NCBI GenBank assembly: GCA_019677205.1
Contig: JAAMXY010001731.1
Coordinates: 1-23,174, forward strand
Reading direction: 5' to 3'
Length of the DNA stretch: 23,174 nt
Source of the DNA: Pinguiococcus pyrenoidosus
Taxonomy: Eukaryota > Sar > Pinguiophyceae > Pinguiochrysidales > Pinguiochrysidaceae
Position 1 is the stretch's first letter, and every line of letters begins with the position of its first letter. A program made the translations under genes and the position numbers. This document shows positions 1 to 9,407 of the stretch, in pieces. The notes beneath the pieces are model-generated. The model ran no database searches and had not been told where the DNA came from. It saw only the letters and a program-made list of their open reading frames with translations.

Positions 1-76
1 CGTAGAGAAACCAACCGAACCCCTGCGACGTCACAAAAGCGAAGCCGCCGAGGAGAGGTTGAAAGAATCGATATCC

Positions 77-1614
77 CTAGGATTGAAGGGTTAAGAAAAA
101 GGGGACGAGGGGAGCGGACACAAGCGAGGCTCCGTCCAAATGCTCCGCTACGAAAGCGAAGTCTCGCACCTTGTGCTCCAGGATGCCGCTGATGTGCGAC
201 AAGGGTGCGGACAAGAACATGCAGAGGAGCAACCTGTTCGGCGTCAAGCCAACCTGCCACGGACGCAGATCTTAGTTCCTTGCTGTTTCGGGGAGGAGCG
301 ATGGACTCCTCAGCCGTACCGCTTCGTGAAGGCCTCGCATGCCAGTGAATCTCAAAGCCCAGAGCATCACCGGCGGCACGATCGCGAGGACCAACCCAAG
401 CCCCCAGACCAACTTTGAGAAGCTCCGTCGCGGACGCTTCTCTGTAGCCTCTGAGTTTGCATCGCAGCTGCATCTATTGCCGCTGGAAAGCCGTGGCACG
501 GGATTCCCATCGAAAGCGGAGGCGGCGCTGCGGACTGGCGCCCTCGTTGCGGCCTGCTGTTGGCTTCCCATGTCCCAATCTGCATTGGGGTTGTACAACG
601 ACAAGGAGGCCAGCAGCAGCAGATTCGCGATGATCTGGAGCAAGCTACTGAAGAGGATGATGCCTCGCGGGATGTGCTCAAGGGTCTGCTGCCTTCCCGC
701 CACTAGGCCGAAGTTGAGGACCGTCGCGAGGAGCATCCATCCCTCCGCCTGCAAGACCACGAACTCGGTGCCGCCTCGGAAGGGCTGAAAAACTCGCCAA
801 CCTGGCATTTGCCCGCCGAGCATGATGTGGGTGTAGACTGCGGAGAGGACCATTGCGAAGCAGCCCGCGAGCAAGAGCGTCGGGCCGAACTCTCGACTGG
901 ATAGCCTTTTCCGTGCGACAGCCACCAAGACGGAAAATGAGACGAGCAGGGTTCGGCCGGGATCGAGAACGTTCCATCAACGATCCCTGGCAGTCTCTTC
1001 TCACCTTATCGATTCGCAGGTGCAGAGCAGTACGAAGGCGACTAAGGCAAGGAGCAGCGCGGGCAGCTTGCGGAGGATGGACGTCTGATCGCCAAGGAAC
1101 TTGGCTCCGTCGCTCTGCAAGCGCCGTCGTCGCCGGCCCGGCTGGAAGTAGTACAAGCTCGCGAAGAGCACGCCGTCCCCAAAGATGATTGCGCTCGCGA
1201 AGCCGACGCCCGCCACGCCCACGCCCACGTCCTCGATCGAGCCCATCAGGATGAGCGACAGGCAGCCTGCCGCGCCCAAAATCATCCACCCATGCGCCTG
1301 GAGCAGGATGAACTGCTCTCCACCTTGGAAAGGCTCGCTGTATCGAAACCCTGTGGACACCACCAGGCTCAGCGCCAGCTTTTCAGCGGCAGTATACTCC
1401 CGTTCTTGTTCCTCCGAAGCGTCCCCGCCTCACCTGGTAGACTGGTCGTGGCCACCAGGCCCGAGAGAATCCCCATGTGGGTTCCACCGACCAAAAGAGC
1501 GCGCCGCAGCGTCGCATCCTTGGCGACCTCGGACACCACGACTCCGGACAGCGCTAGCAACGTCAGCAGAAGGCCCACCCGCAGCTCGTCGGCAGCAATG
1601 GTGGCCCCCGGCAT
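77..1614 (-). CDS. Polytopic membrane protein with internal duplication, four exons, family not recognised
   Basis: Exons read 1614-1434, 1350-1005, 905-320 and 253-77, giving 429 aa. The introns (83, 99 and 66 nt) are all GT-AG and keep phase; the second acceptor could also lie 9 nt downstream, still in frame. An in-frame stop lies two codons before the ATG. About ten hydrophobic segments are visible, for example VGLLLTLLALSGVVV near the start, SILRKLPALLLALVAFVLL in the middle and LVWGLGLVLAIVPPVMLWAL near the end. Two blocks are clearly related: FRYSEPFQGGEQFILLQAHG (exon 2) and VFQPFRGGTEFVVLQAEGW (exon 3), each followed by a pair of helices. The protein is therefore probably an internally duplicated membrane protein. 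The last exon is inferred from an open, coding-like stretch (LTPNRLLLCMFLSAPLSHIS); without it the frame would stop at 272. I do not recognise the family and assign no function. Exons 1-3 are fairly sure, exon 4 likely. Confidence 0.65.
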
Positions 1615-2196
1615 CGCTTACGTGGACGAGATCCGCCGAAGAAACGGCGGCCAACGCTTTCTGGGCCCACCAACCGCCTCCTACAAGGGCCTCAAAGGGC
1701 TTCGTGCGCTTCGTGCGCCACGACGCCACCAGAACTCGTTCACGAGCACTCCAGCTCCCTTTGCAAGCTTCGAAACGCTATGGGAACCAGAATGGTGGCG
1801 GCGCTCAGCGGAATGGTGGGCAGACGCTCTCCGTCCAACGTGGGGATAGCTGTCCATTCACCGGTGATGACCTCGGTTTGAGCCCCGATGCACGTGAGCC
1901 GGAAGTCAATGCTCGCTCATGCGCAAGGGGGAGGTCGTAGGCGGAGCGCAGAGCGGCGTCTGCATATCGAGAGAGACAGAGAGAGAGAACGGCGGCGCTG
2001 CAGGTCTCGAAGTCCCTGGACAGAGACGAGATTCTTGCCGGATGCCTGATGTGCTCTCCTATGTGCGAATAGAGGGGCAGGATGAAGGATGGACACAAGA
2101 AGAACAACGCGGCGCTTTGTCATCAAGCGCTGCGGAGCGGAAGAGCGAATGCCTTGACAGATGCGTCATCTTCTTGGCAAGCGCCCTGCAACGCCT
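1615..2196. other. Intergenic region between two minus-strand genes
   Basis: No convincing gene. It should hold the CCDC22 3' UTR and the promoter and 5' UTR of the downstream membrane-protein gene. A purine-rich GA tract lies around 1967-1992. Open frames here lack domain-like composition and mirror each other on both strands. Confidence 0.5.
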
Positions 2197-4147
2197 CTAG
2201 GCCATGCTCTTGATCTTCTCCCTAAGGGCCTTGTTTTCCTCGCGAACCAGCTGCAAGTCTCGCTTGATTCGATCGCTGTTCTGCTGCGATATTCGACTTT
2301 GCAAAGCCTCCTTGAGACCCTCCAGGTCGCGCGCCTCGCCCTCCTTCCGTCCGATGCTGGTGGTGGACTCGATGAGCTTCTCGAAGGTGGCCTTGAGCTG
2401 CTGAAGCTTCCGATAGGACGCCACTTGCGCTTCCTCTCGCTTGCTGGCTTGTGCGCTCTGGAAGATCTTCTCGTCGACCAGCACCTCTGCCCGAGTGAGG
2501 CGCTCACTGATGGTGTTGATGCTTCTCTGCACCTCTCGGATATCGGCCACAATACTCTTGACCTGCTTCTTCTGCTTCGCAATGCTCTGGATGATGTCCA
2601 TGATGCGATACGTGTACAGGGTGCGGTTGACGTTCTTCGGCATGGCCTCGTACTCGTCTGCGAGCAACTTGGCACGCTCTTCCTTGTCCTTGAGCTCGCC
2701 CGCCATCTGCTGCATCTCCGCCTTGTATCTGAAGGCGAAAGAAGGGAGATCGTGAGGAAGCGTCTTCGGCCTTCGAGCTGGGGGCCTTCACGACAGTTTT
2801 TTTTTTTTTTGGTTTTGGCAACCTTTTCATCTCGTCAAGCATCTCCCGGCAGCGTTCCCGCCGCCGCCCCCGCCGGTCCTGGAGTTGCTGAATCTCATCC
2901 ACGAGGGGCGTTCGGTATTCCTCCCACTCGGCCTCGAGATCTCGGAGGCGCTGCCTCGACAAGTCCACAAGGCCCTCTAGCTTCCGGATGTTCTCCGTGG
3001 CGTTGGGCAGCATGTCAAGCGTCTTTTTCTTCACCGCGTACTCCCTTTCCAACGCCTCCGCCCTGGAGCCTTCTTTGCCAACCTCCTCCTGTGGCGCAGT
3101 AGGAAAGAGTGCCTTAGCTCCTTGCCTGCCCCGAGCGTTTCCGCGTCCTAGGCAATCTGTTCAAGAGCATACCTCCATTTGCTGCAGCTGGGTCTTCAGG
3201 TCGGCGCTCTTGGCCTCGGTCTCCGCAAGCTCGCGCTGCGTATCCACGATCTGCTGCTTCAACGCCACCAGAATCGCTTCGCGCTGCTGCTTCAGCGCCT
3301 CCTTTTCTTCTGCGGAGGCGTCCTGCTCCAGCTTCCTGCTCGCGTCGCGCTCGTCGTCGTTGAGGACCATGACCCGTGGCGAGTCTTGGCCAAAGCGAGC
3401 CGCATTGGCGAACCGGCCTCCCTCTGCCCGCCTCGGCGTGCCCTCCGCCGGCGTGGCCTGGCCTTGGCCGCCGATCGGCCTTTCACCACCCTCCAGCTCT
3501 GCCTTGGCACCGACGGGGCTGTCCCGTGCGCCCAGATCCGCGGTGGTCAACGCCTCCTCCAAGTCCGCCGCCGCCGTCTGAAGCCGAGCTGCCTTGTCCA
3601 GCAGCGAGCACACGTAGTCTGCCGGTGCCGTCACCTGCTGCGGCAACGCAACGCCAGTGCCAGTGCTCAAGTCCAGGTCAACCGAGCGGAAGCGCCGCTT
3701 CAGCCGTCGGCTGGAGGCCATGGGCAGCAGCCAAGGCTGGCGCCGCCAGGAGTCCAGCGCTTGTAGGATGCGCCGACTGCGCACCGCATCGGCGCCCAGG
3801 GCCTCCTCCGCCGCCTCTTCCGCCGGTCGAGGAAGCCTCTCCACCAGGAAGGCCACGATCCTCTGGGTGCTGGCCGCGGTGGGATACAGCAGGGTGTTGT
3901 AGCCGCAGTCGCCGCCGTAGCCGGCCTGCTTGAGCTGCGTGGCCAGCTGCGTGCACACGCGGTGTCGCGCGGCGATGCCGCGCGGCAGCGACGTGGCCTC
4001 ACACACCTCCAGCAGCTCCAGACAGCGAGACACGCTGCGCACGAGCAAGTCCGCGGAGAAGTGCTGGAAAGAAGTCACGTCCTCGGGGATCGCGACGCCC
4101 ACTTGGCGCAGCGCCATGAGCAGGATGCCCTCCGCTTCCGCAGCCAT
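2197..4147 (-). CDS. CCDC22: CCDC22 homologue, CCC/Commander complex subunit
   Basis: Exons 4147-3173, 3088-2823 and 2728-2197 give 590 aa, close to the roughly 627 aa of the human protein. The first ~115 residues match the N-terminal calponin-homology-like (NN-CH) domain, including a GY..CGYNTLLYP segment and an AERLP-like VERLPRP. A low-complexity linker follows. From about residue 240 to the end the protein is coiled coil and tracks the family closely: EYAVKKKTLDMLPNATENI, then YTYRIMDIIQSIAKQKKQV, ending in VREENKALREKI. CCDC22 pairs with CCDC93 and COMMD proteins on endosomes to recycle membrane cargo with Retriever and WASH (family knowledge). Introns are 84 nt (3172-3089) and 94 nt (2822-2729). 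The second has a weak GTTGCC donor and a 14-nt A run in the transcript, but splicing there restores KRYKAEM, as the family expects. The open frame runs upstream of 4147, but homology begins at this ATG. Confidence 0.95.
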
Positions 4148-4504
4148 GTCGAGCCTCTTCCTCTGCCTCCTCCTTCCTTGCGGTCCAGAAGCTGTCGAAG
4201 TAGCAGGAGGTGCGAAACCACCGCTTGGGAAGTGGCGGTGGAACGCACAAAGATACTCGGGCTGGTTGAGAGAGGGACTCGCGCGTGTGACAGAACGGAC
4301 ACCGCCGCTTAAAAGGATCTCTGGCTCTCTCCGGGACTCTCCTGGCCATTTCTGCTTCAAATCACGCAAGGGAAGCGCGGCGAGAGAGCATTCGCGCTGC
4401 ACAGAGATACGCACAAGCGAGCATAATAGATAGAGAGAGAGAGAGAAAGAAAGAGAAAGAAAGAGAAAGAGAGTCTTAAAGGGAGACGCGGACTTTGAAG
4501 AGGA
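4148..4504. promoter_or_regulatory. Divergent intergenic region between CCDC22 and WDR82-like genes
   Basis: The two start codons face away from each other across 357 nt, so both promoters and 5' UTRs should lie here. No TATA box is evident. The side next to the WDR82-like ATG carries a GAGA/GAAA purine tract at about 4430-4473, probably in the 5' UTR. Promoter function is inferred only from gene orientation. Confidence 0.5.
4430..4473 (+). repeat. GA/GAAA purine microsatellite
   Basis: A near-pure purine run made of GA and GAAA units, ending about 30 nt before the WDR82-like start codon. Its position suggests it is transcribed in the 5' UTR. Confidence 0.8.
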
Positions 4505-6005
4505 ATGGCCTCGGGAGTACTGGGCAACGCCAACTTGGCAGATATGCTTCCGCCCGTGGACGACGACTTGAGCGGCGGCAGCGGCGCGGACGGCCTCGGC
4601 TGGTCCAGCCTGGACATCGGCGCGGTGGTCGACGGCTCCTTTCCGGTGCTGCGCGCGAGTTTCCACCGCTCGGGCGAGCTCTACGCTAGCGTGGACAGCA
4701 GCGGCGTGGTTCGCCTGGTGGACGCGTTGGAAGGCCAGCTGCGCAAGAGCGTGCGCACGGACTCGTTCGTGGCCAACGAGCTGTGCTACACGCACCACGA
4801 CCACTCGGTGCTGGTGGGCGGCGCGCAGAGCGGCGAGATCCGCTACCTCAGCCTCCACGACGACCGCTACCTGAGGGTGTTCCCCGGCGACGCCGGCCGC
4901 CTCACGAGCTTGAGCATGTCTCCTGCGGACGACGCGTTTCTCACCGCCACGGACGCCGGCGTGGTGAGCCTGTGGCAGCTGGACTGGCCGGCTGCGCAAC
5001 CGGTGGCGTCGCTGCGGACGCCGAGCTCGAAGACGCTGTGCGCGTTCGACGCCTCTGGAGTGGTGTTTGCGGCGGCGTCGCGGCATCGCATCTACTTGTA
5101 CGACGCGAAGAACTACATGGCGGGGCCGTTCACCACCTTTTCGTTCGAGGTGGACGACATCGTGGAGAAGATCCAGACGAGCGTGCACAACATTCGCGCG
5201 CATGACGCGGATGCATACGGCAGGTACGCTGTGGTTTGGGAGACATGTTTGCCCTCTCTTTCTCTCTCCCGCGATCTCTCCTTCTTTCTCTCTCTCGCGA
5301 TCTCTCGCGATCTCTCGCGATCTCTCGATCTCTCGCGATCTCGCGATCTCTTACGCAGGGTTTGTCTTGAATTGCTTTGCTTGTCTTGAATGGCTTCGTC
5401 TTGAATGGCGTCCCAGGGCTGCATGGACGGACATCAAGTTTTCACCCGATGGAGATAACATCCTGGTGGCCACGGCGTCTCCGGTGTTCTTAGTTATCGA
5501 CGCCTTCGAAGGCCACATCAAGCGGGTCTTGGCCACCAGCCACAGCGAGAAGGAGCTGCGCACGGGCTGCGACTGGAGTCCGGACTCCAAGCTGGTGCTG
5601 GGCGGCAGCTCCGACGGCACGATCCACATCTGGAACGCCAGCAGCGGCAGGAGCGCTCCGAAGCTGCAGGGCCATGCCGGCGCCGTCGGGACGGTGCTGT
5701 GTAACCCCAAGTACCTCTCGCTGGCCAGCACCTGCTCGAGCACGGCGCTGTGGATCAGCACCAATTCCAGAGAAGCCGATTTTTCCTGTTTTGGCAATCG
5801 AGCGTCGAGCATCACCATCCTCGTCACCATCCTCGTCACCATTCTCGTCACCATTCTCGTCACCATCCTCGTCACCATCCTCGTCATCATCACTGTCACC
5901 ATCCTCTCTCCTTTCTGCATGTGGTGCGTTCGCGAGGTGGAGAAGGGGTTGGAGTTGAGCGAGGCGCTTTGGTACCATGGATTTTCTCGTGAAACCCCTT
6001 GGTGA
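4505..6005 (+). CDS. WDR82: WDR82/Swd2-like WD40 protein with C-terminal extension
   Basis: Exons 4505-5223 and 5417-6005 give 435 aa; the 193-nt intron is GT-AG and in phase. Family hallmarks are present: IRYLSLHDDRYLRVFPG followed by LSMSPADDAFL, then LYDAKNYMAGPFTTF, TDIKFSPDGDNIL, IDAFEGHIKR, DGTIHIWNA and ACSNMAFW-like STCSSTALW. WDR82/Swd2 is a beta-propeller subunit of SET1/COMPASS histone H3K4 methyltransferase and of PP1/PNUTS termination complexes in animals and of CPF in yeast; it acts in the nucleus. Differences from the ~313-aa animal protein: about 35 extra N-terminal residues, a ~20-residue insertion at the exon junction (VEKIQTSVHNIRAHDADAYG), and about 80 residues after the usual end, encoded by a 12-nt minisatellite and flanking DNA. 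The first stop after the conserved end is TGA at 6003; the tail may instead be removed by unseen splicing. Confidence 0.92.
5258..5352 (+). repeat. CT-rich and TCTCGCGA repeats inside the WDR82 intron
   Basis: Within intron 5224-5416 a pyrimidine tract changes into repeated TCTCGCGATC units, at least five copies. TCGCGA is palindromic. The array is intronic if the splice sites given for the WDR82-like gene are right. Confidence 0.8.
5812..5907 (+). repeat. 12-nt minisatellite in the WDR82 3' coding end
   Basis: Eight tandem units of the form TCACCATCCTCG, the seventh diverged. In the gene frame each unit encodes Thr-Ile-Leu-Val; on the opposite strand the same unit would read as an Asp/Gly/Glu-rich peptide. 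No stop occurs in the array, so it extends the open frame. Confidence 0.9.
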
Positions 6006-6817
6006 AACAGCTGATCGTGGCTTGGACCTCGCGACAGACCGAGTCTTGAGGCCAAGTCGCGACAGAGACCTGATTTCCCAGTGATTTCCGTTGCAGCCGT
6101 TGGTGACCCAAAAGGTGACCCAAAAGCGGGTTTGAATTTGAATCGTGATGGGCGGGGTCGTCGAGCCACGTTGGTGCCGCGTTGGGAGCCCGTCGTCGCA
6201 AAGAACAGCAAATCCAAGGAGAGCTACCTGCCAATCCGCCACGTACCTGGATGTTCTGGCAAACCAATTACGCGCCGATTTGAAATCTCGATCAGGTGGC
6301 GAATTCCGAAATCTTCCAGAAAAGCGCAGATGACGCGTCCTACGGCGGCCAGCGACAGCCACTCAAATTGGTTTGGATTCTTGGTCGCGAATCTCCGGTA
6401 CGCGGTTGGCCCGAACGCAGAAATTGCACAACGGCATGAACGCTTACGTCCCCCTTGCTAAGCACACGAGAGATCGCCGATCCCAGCAGGAACAGACCTC
6501 GACCAATCCCACGCCTCCTGACGCCGTAGTTGACGCCCAGACCCTGCGTTGCCGCGCCCCGATTGGGCCCATCATACCCCGAGTCAATTGGAAGAAATTG
6601 GCAAAGCCACCCTCGCCAGACAGGCGCCGCTTCCAATGCTCCTGCCACCACCCTGCGCACGTGGATTTCAACTTGGCGACTTCGCTGCTTTGGCCTCGCC
6701 TGTGCCGGTGGCGCTCCCAGTAGCTTGCTCGCGGTGGAGCCGGACAAGACGGACCCCGGCGGGCCTCGCAAGCGAGCGCTTCTCCTGCTGCCTGGCGCAG
6801 CGTGAGACGAGAGACCC
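6006..6817. other. Intergenic region, no gene seen
   Basis: An 812-nt stretch between two plus-strand genes. It holds an exact tandem duplication of GGTGACCCAAAA (6102-6125) and two copies of TCGCGACAGA around 6030-6066. Open frames in it are short or mirror the coding strand of the next gene and show no family-like sequence. It should include the promoter of the 6818 gene. Confidence 0.5.
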
Positions 6818-7848
6818 ATGGCCCCCGAGGTCCTGAGCACGCTGGTGCTCGTCCTGTGCACCATGGGCGTATCGGTGGTGCCGCTGATCGAGAAGCAGGA
6901 CATCGGCGGTGGCATCGGCACGAACTTTCGGCGCCTCATCTCCATCTACGGGACACTGAAGATATTGGCAGCGCTCTATTCAACGGCATCAGGTACGCCT
7001 CTCTGGAAATGCCTTGACTGCTCTTCGCACTGCGCTCCGCCCAAGCGGTAGCTGGGCTTTTTTCCCCGCTGGCACTGGTGGTGTGGGGGGCTGCTGCCGA
7101 GCCAACGAAAGACAATGCCGCTCACCAAAAAGGATTGCGATCACACTGCTTCTGCGGCTTGTTTAAATCCTTCCTCTTCTCAACAGAATTCCGCTCCGGA
7201 GAGGAGGCGTCCGCCGCCGGCACGGAAGAGTACTCCGTGATCTGGTGGGTCTGCGAGCTCGCCGCGGCCTGCTTGGGCCCTCTCGCCAGCATCCAGATGG
7301 CCTGGCTGCTTCACCACCGCCTCAAGCAATACGCCAGCGGGCGCGGCTTGACCACCGTGGAGTACTGGTTCAACGCGGTGGTGTTCATCGCCTGTGTCGG
7401 CGCCGTGAGGAATTCCTACGTGGGCAAGCTCTGGCACGAGAGAAGCGGCCTGGGGTGGTTCTTCCTCTTCGTGTCCTACGGGATCAGCGCGGTGCCCACC
7501 ATGCAGACGCTGGAGCACTACCGGATCCTCTGCGTCGAGGGGCGCAGCGTGGCCATCGACACGCTGCGCCTCATCGAGCGCGTGGCCATGTTCGCCTCCT
7601 TCCTCTCGGCGGTCGGCTGCGTGGACAGCTCGCTGCTGGGGGAGACCACGACGCACCTCGTGATTTGGCACATCTGCGCGCCCCTGCTGTGGATCCGACT
7701 GCTCGTGCACGGCTTCTTCGCCAACCTGGTGGACGAGGCGCTCCCGTCGTCGCCGCGACGGCGTCGTGGCTCGGGAGAGCTAAGCGATGCAGAAGAAGGG
7801 CCATTCACACCGAGCTACACCTTCAGCATGCCGGTCCTGCGCTTGTGA
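6818..7848 (+). CDS. Polytopic membrane protein, two exons, family not recognised
   Basis: Exons 6818-6992 and 7187-7848 give 278 aa; the 194-nt intron is GT-AG (donor AG|GTACGC, acceptor CAACAG) and joins in phase. Hydrophobic segments include an N-terminal one (LSTLVLVLCTMGVSVVPLI), YGTLKILAAL, VIWWVCELAAACLGPLASI, YWFNAVVFIACVGAV, WFFLFVSYGISAV, VAMFASFLSAVGCV and ICAPLLWIRLLVHGFFANL, so about six to seven membrane helices. The tail is basic then acidic (SPRRRRGSGELSDAEEG), likely cytosolic. I do not recognise a family. It resembles the first gene of the window only in being a polytopic orphan. The TGA stop is embedded in TTGTGAGT, which is also a strong splice donor, so a further 3' exon cannot be excluded. 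Confidence 0.7.
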
Positions 7849-8303
7849 GTTGCTCGTCTCGTCCCCATCTGCCATGTGGCGGAGTTCCAAATGAATGGAA
7901 GGCTCGTCAGCCACAAGGAGAGAGCGAAGATCAGGAAGGAAGAAAGGAAAGAAGAAAAAAAGGAAGGAAGAGAGGAAGGAAGGAAGGAAGGAGGGAATCG
8001 GGGCCCGGGAGCAAAAGAAAGCCTCGGCCAGTGAAGGGGCCCATCCCCCGGCAGCAGAGTCGCGGAGCCTTGACCAGCGGCACACTAGGATGTGCCGCTG
8101 CCGCTGTCGCTCCCGCTCCCGTTGAGAGTGAATGATTGGAAGGGCGCCGATTGACGTAGCGCCCCGTATTGCCATGACCCAGTAGTTGTGCAAGGAGGTT
8201 CCTCCGCCTCCTCTGCATCGGTTTTGGTTGACATAGGTGTCAGATACGGCGAAAGGGCAGTAGTTGCCTTCGCACGACCAGCCGTACATGTATATCAAGA
8301 GAG
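7849..8303. other. Convergent intergenic region with GGAA purine tract
   Basis: A 455-nt stretch between the ends of two convergent genes. A purine tract of GGAA/GAAA units covers about 7934-7995. No gene is seen; the region is probably two 3' UTRs. Confidence 0.5.
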
Positions 8304-9407
8304 TCAATTGTCTTCATCCAGCTCCTTTAGCGACTCCTGGAAGTACCAGCCCAGATCCGGGAAGCGTCGGCGGTCCGCCTCCGAGGCGGACGGACAGGAG
8401 ACGTACTGCGCGTGAGCCTCGGTGAAGCGCATGCGCCTCGCCTCCTTCTCGCCGTGGACAAGCTCGCACCACTGCCACACGCGACTCACAAACTCTTTGT
8501 CTATCAGGGCCTCCATCGCCTGCGAGAAGGCCGAGCAGGCATGGTGGGAGCCGACGCCGCGAGACTCGATCGCGGCTCGGATCACCTCTCTATCCGCACG
8601 CAGCGCCACGGGCGCAAACTCCAGCGCGAAGCCGTCTTGGTGCGCGGCGGCCATCACGACGTCCTTGTCACCCTGCAGCTCCGGTGGAATGTACTCTAGC
8701 GCCAGTCCGTACTGAGCCACGGAGGCCAGCACGATGTCCTTGTCGAGCTTGTGATCGCCCGTGGCGAACCGAATCGCCGCTCCGTGGCTCGAGACGGCGG
8801 CCATGACGACGTCCACGTCCGCTCGCAAGTTCATCGGCACGTAGCGGAGCACGTATCCATTCTGCTTCACTGCGGCCACCACAACCTCCTTGTCCTCCTG
8901 CAGGTGCTCCGCCACGTCCCGCAGCACATGCCCATTCTGCTGGACAGCCGCCAGGGCCAGCGCCTTGGTGCGCCGCAGCGCGCTGGAGGCGTAGCGGATC
9001 AGCAGGCCGTTGTACTGCACAGCCTCCAGCATGAAGTCCATGTCACTGCGGAGCTCCGCAGCCGCGTAGCGGAGAGCAGAGCCGTCCCTGCGCTGCTGCA
9101 TGGCAGCCAGCACCACGGAGCGCTTGGCCCGTAGCTCTGCTGCCGCATGCTCCAGCGCCGCGCCATTGCTGCTCACGGCCGCCAGCACCACCTCCTCGTC
9201 GGCGCGCAGCTCTGGCGACGCGTAGCGCAGCAGTCTGCCGGACTTCCGCAGACTGGCGAGCATGAAGGCTCTGTCGCTTCGCTGCGCGGCGCTGGCCTCG
9301 GCCATGGAACGGTACTCATCGTTGGGGGGGGGGTCCAGAAACTCCTGCGCATCCAGATCCATGCTCGTGCAGAATAGCCCAGAGAGGCCCGGGAGGGCAG
9401 CACCCAT
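8304..9407 (-). CDS. DUF4116 repeat protein
   Basis: A 367-aa single-exon frame. From about residue 42 it holds about ten tandem repeats of roughly 25 residues with the pattern RxDxxVVLAAVxxNGxxLxYAxxxL, for example DEEVVLAAVSSNGAALEHA, DKEVVVAAVKQNGYVLRYV and DKDIVLASVAQYGLALEYI. This is the DUF4116 signature, a helical-pair repeat of unknown function. The last ~95 residues are not repeats and include FVSRVWQWCELVHGEKEA. The first in-frame ATG is 9407, with an in-frame stop near 9498. A run of ten C (10 G on the plus strand, 9324-9333) encodes Asp-Pro-Pro-Pro near the start and is prone to length error. A CAG acceptor-like site upstream (about 9480) leaves room for an earlier exon. The function is unknown; a protein-binding scaffold is only an inference. 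Confidence 0.88.
   Translation of the reverse strand: MGAALPGLSGLFCTSMDLDAQEFLDPPPNDEYRSMAEASAAQRSDRAFMLASLRKSGRLLRYASPELRADEEVVLAAVSSNGAALEHAAAELRAKRSVVLAAMQQRRDGSALRYAAAELRSDMDFMLEAVQYNGLLIRYASSALRRTKALALAAVQQNGHVLRDVAEHLQEDKEVVVAAVKQNGYVLRYVPMNLRADVDVVMAAVSSHGAAIRFATGDHKLDKDIVLASVAQYGLALEYIPPELQGDKDVVMAAAHQDGFALEFAPVALRADREVIRAAIESRGVGSHHACSAFSQAMEALIDKEFVSRVWQWCELVHGEKEARRMRFTEAHAQYVSCPSASEADRRRFPDLGWYFQESLKELDEDN
9324..9333. repeat. G10/C10 homopolymer within coding sequence
   Basis: Ten consecutive G on the plus strand, inside the first exon of the DUF4116 gene, encoding a Pro run. Frame continuity across it depends on exactly this length. Confidence 0.9.

Noticed and set aside
1185-1940. 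251-codon plus-strand frame
   Set aside because: Antisense to membrane-protein exons that show splice phase and duplicated motifs.
4148-5203. Long minus-strand open frame upstream of the CCDC22 ATG, antisense to the WDR82-like gene
   Set aside because: CCDC22 homology begins exactly at 4147; the upstream part is Arg/His-rich antisense of a GC-rich coding exon and overlaps the WDR82 promoter.
5812-5907. Possible CRISPR-like array
   Set aside because: Units are 12 nt and contiguous, with no spacers; the host is eukaryotic.
7245-8135. 296-codon plus-strand frame
   Set aside because: Alternative frame over the second membrane-protein exon, Arg/His/Ala-rich with no helices; it then runs through the GGAA repeat.
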